From: Aphrophora alni | Taxonomy: Eukaryota > Arthropoda > Insecta > Hemiptera > Aphrophoridae | Assembly: GCA_963513935.1 (NCBI GenBank) | Contig: OY740770.1 | Location: 93,466,511 to 93,530,510 of the forward strand | Direction of reading: 5' to 3' | Length of the DNA: 64,000 nucleotides | In this document: positions 59,600-64,000 of the stretch, piece by piece | Position numbering within the stretch: position 1 is the first letter of the stretch | Layout: the number at the start of each line of letters is the position of its first letter | The notes under the pieces: model-generated | The model's database searches: none | Told to the model about the DNA's origin: nothing | Seen by the model: only the letters and a program-made list of their open reading frames with translations | Translations under genes and position numbers: made by a program

Positions 59600-60480
59600 C
59601 TCACATCGTAGAAATATAGTTTAAACGATATGAGGAAGAAAAGATTATTTTCATTCCTCAAATCGTTAAAATGTAGTGTAAACCATATGAGGAAGAAAAG
59701 ATTATTTTCATTCCTCAAATCGTTAAAATGTAGTGTAAACCATATGAGGAAGAAAAGATTATTTTCATTCCTCACATCGTAAAAATGTAGTGTAAACCAT
59801 ATGAGGAAGAAAAGATTATTTTCATTCCTCAAATCGTAAAAATGTAGTGTAAACCATATGAGGAAGAAAAGATTATTTTCATTCCTCATATCGTAAAAAT
59901 GTAGTGTAAACCATATGAGGAAGAAAAGATTATTTTCATTCCTCATATCGTAAAAATGTAGTGTAAACCATATGAGGAAGAAAAGATTATTTTCATTCCT
60001 CATATCGTAAAAATGTAGTGCAAACCATATGAGGAAGAAAAGATTATTTTCATTCCTCATATCGTAAAAATGTAGTGTAAACGATATGAGAAAGAAAAGA
60101 TTATTTTCATTCCTCATATCATTAAAATGTAGTGTAAGCCATATGAGGAAGAAAATATTATTTTCATTCCTCATGTCGTAAAAATGTAGCAAAACCATAT
60201 GAGGAAGAAAAGATTATTTTCATTCCTCATATCGTAAAAATTTAGTTTAAACGATATGAGGGCAAAAGATTATTGCAATTCCTCACATCGTAAAAAATAA
60301 GTTTTAGTAGATATCACACCAATTTTTTGACGATATGAGAAATGAAAATAATCTTTTGTTCTAATATTGTAAAAAAACGGGTTGGTATAGACTTTGTTTT
60401 GACAAAGGAAACCTAACTACCAAATAATACTTTCATTCCTTACATCGTCAAAATATAGTTTAAACGATATGAGGTCAAAC
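59600..60480. repeat. 57-bp hairpin satellite (about 11 regular units plus degenerate ends)
   Basis: The unit runs from GTAAACCATATGAGGAAGAA through AAGATTATTTTCATTCCTCA to TATCGTAAAAATGTAGT. Within each, ATATGAGGAA and TTCCTCATAT form a 10-bp stem with a 16-base loop. Units are highly similar in the centre and diverge at both ends (to about 60480). The period is 19 codons, so the minus strand (59590-60198) is open for 202 codons as repeats of LHFYDMRNENNLFFLIWFT. Shares its stem motif with the block at 54180-54600. Confidence 0.9.
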
Positions 60481-60489
60481 GTTTATTTA

Positions 60490-62080
60490 TAATTTTTTGT
60501 GTGGATAGATGATGAACAGGAGATTTAAATCAATTATCAATTGAAATTACAATATTATTATTATTATTTTATTTAAACCCATTTACATTTTCAAAATGTA
60601 TATTTTATGAAACATCAGAAGGTAAATTAGCTTTTCCATTTCTTATGTTAAACAATTTATCACATTCACTCCCGTAAGTAGCAATGCAAATTAGGTTTTC
60701 ACATCACCTGTAAAATAGTCTGAATATCAGTTGATGTAATGTTTGAGTAATAAACTGCGGTAAACCGATTATATACGCACAAACACCTTTCAGTAATGGC
60801 TAACCTATATCGAAATAATTTAGTGCAGTCCTTCTCTTTGGACTAAATATTTATTAAGCACTGTTAACTTATAAGTGTTTTTTCAGTTGATTCTTCATGT
60901 AGTTGATCCTTCCATGTGATTCATCCATCCTTTTGTTGATCTTATTGTTATCCCGCTCAGGTCCATCACCATCACAAATATTAACTTCATCCAATACAGA
61001 CATAATCGTCCGCTTTCTTTCTTTCTTTTTTTTTTTTTCAAAGCGCGGAACAGATAAGACACAAATACTGTTCAACACGAAGTTGTATCATCGACTTATT
61101 GGAAACAGATAGATTCGTTTCTTTTTATACATATTTTGTTTTGTGTTATCATTTAAGAGATCAATGTATAGATTTATTATCAGGTCGGTAATGAGATTTA
61201 TTCGCAGATCGGAAAGTTGATTTATTAACAGATCACTAAATACGTAGATTTATAAATATGATTTTATAATTATGTATTACTAAGTGGAGAATCAAAAAAT
61301 TTGTATTTGTGTGTATGTATGTTTATAGGTTGGTATGAATGCAAACAATATAATATAAATAACTTTTCAGTTTAATTTGGGACTTTCTTGTTAAAGGGCA
61401 AATACAGCCATTGTTATTAATATGTATGTAAGTTGAAGTTAAGTGTTGACATTGATTGAAATTTAATAGCGTGATTTTATTTTGTTTTTACAATTCATAT
61501 AATATTTATTATGCATACAGCCCTACCTAATGGGACTTTTCTCAATAGTAGTTTGCTATCAGAGTGTCCCCCCAGGCTATCCCATCCACCATTGCTGGTG
61601 TTTTATCGGAACCCACATATTAATGGCATTCACGGGCCTAAAGAGCACAATGTGTATGTACCCTTTGAAACGGTGTAAAATCCCGTAAGGATGTGTGTTT
61701 TTGTGTGTATATGTTACTCCACTGTTGTGTAAATGTCCACAAGGAATATGTGTGTGTTTTTTTATGGTTTTTAGTAATATACATCGATGTTTGAGCACAA
61801 CACTAGCCACTCGTCAAGAGCTTGTCTAACAGTAAGCCTTTTTGAGAGGGATTCTTAACAACAACAGGGGACGGTTACCTTGGCCCCAAAGGCTATAGTC
61901 TCTAGCTGTTAATAGATGGTTTCCCCTCCAGGAGGTGAGGTATCGTTTGTTGGTTGCTCACCACTATTCACAGCGATGGTTGGGGCTGTGATTATATTCC
62001 TTAGCGGTTCCGTACAAGCTCATTCGTGGAATGGACGTTAGGCGGATTATTGCTTATATAAGTCAACGTGCAGAACTTTC
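60490..62080. other. Stretch without a recognised gene
   Basis: A T-rich run lies at about 61017-61039. The part at about 61560-62080 is less AT-rich than average. In one plus-strand frame near 61935-62035 it reads a hydrophobic segment (FTAMVGAVIIFLSGSVQ) that may belong to the element carrying the integrase relic, but it is not identified. Confidence 0.4.
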
Positions 62081-62084
62081 AAAA

Positions 62085-62821
62085 CACGACGTGAAACGTT
62101 GAAAAGTGTGAATGATCTCTATCAAGCTGATCTAGTGGAATAATGATACTGTACCCTGGTGAGAATAGCAATTACAAGTTTATATTTACTATGATCAATT
62201 TTCTGACAAAACTAGCGATTGCAGTGCCGTTGAAAACGAAATCAGGCCCCGAGGTGTCTCAGGTGTTGGTACCTATATTGAATAGAATGGTATAAATCAA
62301 TTTCAGACGGATAACGGTAAAGATTGTTTTATTAACCAAGTGAAAATTTATGAAGAAATACAATAAAATCATTATGCGACATATATTTAGAAGAAACAAT
62401 CCATAGTGGAACGATTGACGTATACTTAGAACAAAATAATATAGAGTGAGTTTACAACACGAGGCAGTTACGCGTGGTTGGATCTCTTTAAGAGTGTATT
62501 AAAGAAGCACAACAATACTGTGCACGAAACCGTGCATCACACGATTGGCATGAAACCGACTCCTGTGACAAAAATGCACGAGAAAATGTTGCTGGAAAAA
62601 TCGCAGCAACGGTCAAAAGACCCAAAGTCGTACCGAAATTTAAAGTGGACGACAAAGTTCGAATATCAAATTATAAAAAAACTTTTACGAAAGGTTATCT
62701 ACCAAATTGGGAAAATGAAATGTTAACTGTGTACGCTGTTGTGCTGACCACTCCTGTAACGTACGTTTTACAAGAATCGAAAGGTATCATTCCTAGGGCG
62801 GATTTTACGGTGAAGAATTGA
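62085..62821 (+). pseudogene. Polinton/Maverick-type integrase, frame-broken
   Basis: Read across several frames, the plus strand follows a retroviral-type integrase of the Polinton/Maverick kind. LYQADLVE (62117-62140) supplies the first catalytic aspartate, then YKFIFTMINFLTKLAIAVPL and KTKSG (to 62247). FQTDNGK (62301-62321) supplies the second aspartate, and NHYATYI follows. NNTVHETVHHTIGMKP lies at about 62511-62560. The C-terminal SH3-like part is FKVDDKVRISNYKK (62639-), KGYLPNW and PVTYVL, ending at TGA 62819-62821. Such integrases insert the element DNA into the host genome. At least three frame breaks or stops and a damaged third catalytic region show it is inactive. Upstream partners such as a type B DNA polymerase are not in the window. 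Confidence 0.75.
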
Positions 62822-64000
62822 GCAGATCGACTGTAGGTGACGTTTATATCTTAGAGAAGTGTGTGAAAAAAAGGGAATACAATTTTTGTAAAATGGTTAG
62901 ACTTTGATGAAACACACATCTCGTGGATAGATAAAGATAATCTTTTGGTATAATGACTCACTCCACAACATTTCGATGTAGTCATCGTTAGAGATTGTAA
63001 TGTAACGAACAGTTTAGTGATGGAATGTAGATAAAGCTATTCTTGTGGTGTAATGACTCGTCGTGCCCTACGATGCTTCTTCAATTGAAACTTTACTCCA
63101 ATCAACTTTCTTTTACTCTTTTCGAGTAAGCCCCAGCACAGTAATGAATCAAAAATAAGATATTCACTTATTTATGTGAAATATCTATTCTTCAATGTTT
63201 TATTTAAAATTGATCTTATATAATAAAAATGACTAAATGCCCCTTTAATATTCCAACAAATTTATTGTATATTGGTATTTTATACAATTTTAAATTTTAA
63301 ACGAATATTCATTCAAAAATTGTAAAAGTGTTACCTTTTGAGACATAACTATAGTTGGCTTCGGCTCCTGTTAAGATAAGATGAACAGAGTTTAGCGAAT
63401 AGCAGACTTATGTTTTCAAACTGATGCTCCATGGCGGTTGAAATCTGAAGTTCCTGGTGAGTTTAAAATCGGTTTCCACGTTTTTTTAATATATGTATGC
63501 TGATATTAAAGGTTTTTCCTCGATGTCGTCTCTTCCATATTGTTTTTAAGTTGAATTATTCACTCATTACACTGAAGATATTTAAATTGTTTTTATTTTA
63601 AAAGCTTTTTTTTTTAATTGTAGTAATTAAATTTGTACTAGTGTTTATTAGTTTTATTTGAATTGCACCATTTACCAATTCTTTTAAAATTTTCGTCCTG
63701 TAACATTTATTGAAATTTCTAATTCCATAACCAAAAAAACTGTCCAAAATTATTATATTTTTCTCACATTATTTAGTTTCTTTTTTAAAAATATTCTTGT
63801 TAAATCTCCATAGATAATTTTCACTATTTATTACTTCTGAAACTGTTCTTGAAGATGAACTTTGTCGATTACATACTTCTTGAAGTATGTAAGAAGACCT
63901 TCCTCGGTGGTGTTATAGAATTAATTTCTAGACATTTTTTAGTACTAGAAAAGACCTTCCTTGGTGATTGTGGTGAACAAACTCTTTTTTCGCTGGTGGT
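62822..64000. other. Stretch without a recognised gene
   Basis: AT-rich. ACATACTTC/GAAGTATGT is a 9-bp-arm palindrome at 63871-63890. The phrase AAGACCTTCC(T)CGGTGG is repeated at about 63894 and 63951 near the window edge, suggesting the start of a repeat array continuing outside. Confidence 0.45.

Noticed and set aside
59600..60480. CRISPR-like look of regularly spaced palindromic units
   Set aside because: Units are head-to-tail without variable spacers and the context is eukaryotic; it is a satellite.

Overview
The window is AT-rich, intron-bearing eukaryotic DNA from an animal, most likely an insect. The grounds are split genes with GT-AG introns, very long AT-rich introns and a typical insect repeat load: a Penelope-like element, Helitrons, mariner-type relics, LINE fragments, a Polinton/Maverick-type integrase, MITEs and a tRNA-headed SINE. 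No bacterial operon structure, rRNA or functional tRNA is visible. The species cannot be named from the sequence.

The best-supported host content is a pair of minus-strand paralogous genes found by reading splice signals and comparing two parts of the window. Gene A (14410-24525) and gene B (47552-52159) each have four exons with the same intron phases (0, 1, 0). Each starts with a signal-peptide exon (MNVKHI...). The remaining three exons encode a domain I recognise as UPF0235/DUF167 (YggU / human C15orf40 family). Ordinary members of that family are small intracellular proteins; here two diverged copies appear to be secreted, and both have lost the family's GEAN signature. They lie in duplicated segments (about 11.9-25.3 kb and 45.4-52.8 kb) whose introns and flanks are still alignable by eye. 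Later insertions (a MITE, a LINE, mariner relics, microsatellites) explain why intron 3 is about 8.2 kb in A and 2.7 kb in B. A second diverged duplicate pair without recognisable exons lies between them (about 33.3-35.8 kb and 39.1-44.4 kb).

Layout: 1-3.2 kb has little except a SINE-like head. 3.84-7.59 kb is a DNA transposon with ~350-bp terminal inverted repeats; it carries a broken gene with an intact core that looks like a PIN/XPG-type nuclease followed by a Tesmin/TSO1-like CXC cysteine cluster. 9.1-10.3 kb is a (GA)n tract beside a decayed Penelope-like reverse transcriptase with a GIY-YIG endonuclease. 11.9-25.3 kb is duplication unit A. 29-32.7 kb holds a Jockey-like RT fragment, Helitron ends, a complete small Helitron and a strong hairpin. 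39.28-39.73 kb is a 458-bp TIR element with a GC-rich core and a clear TSD. 45.4-52.8 kb is duplication unit B. 53.3-62.8 kb is an accessory-looking block: a LINE ORF1/FP-like fragment, hairpin-forming tandem repeats, a BRO-N fragment, a 42-bp minisatellite, a 57-bp satellite that happens to be open in one frame, and a broken Polinton-type integrase.

There is no evidence that the genes act together as a pathway. The two secreted UPF0235-like genes form one family. Nearly everything else is mobile DNA in various states of decay.
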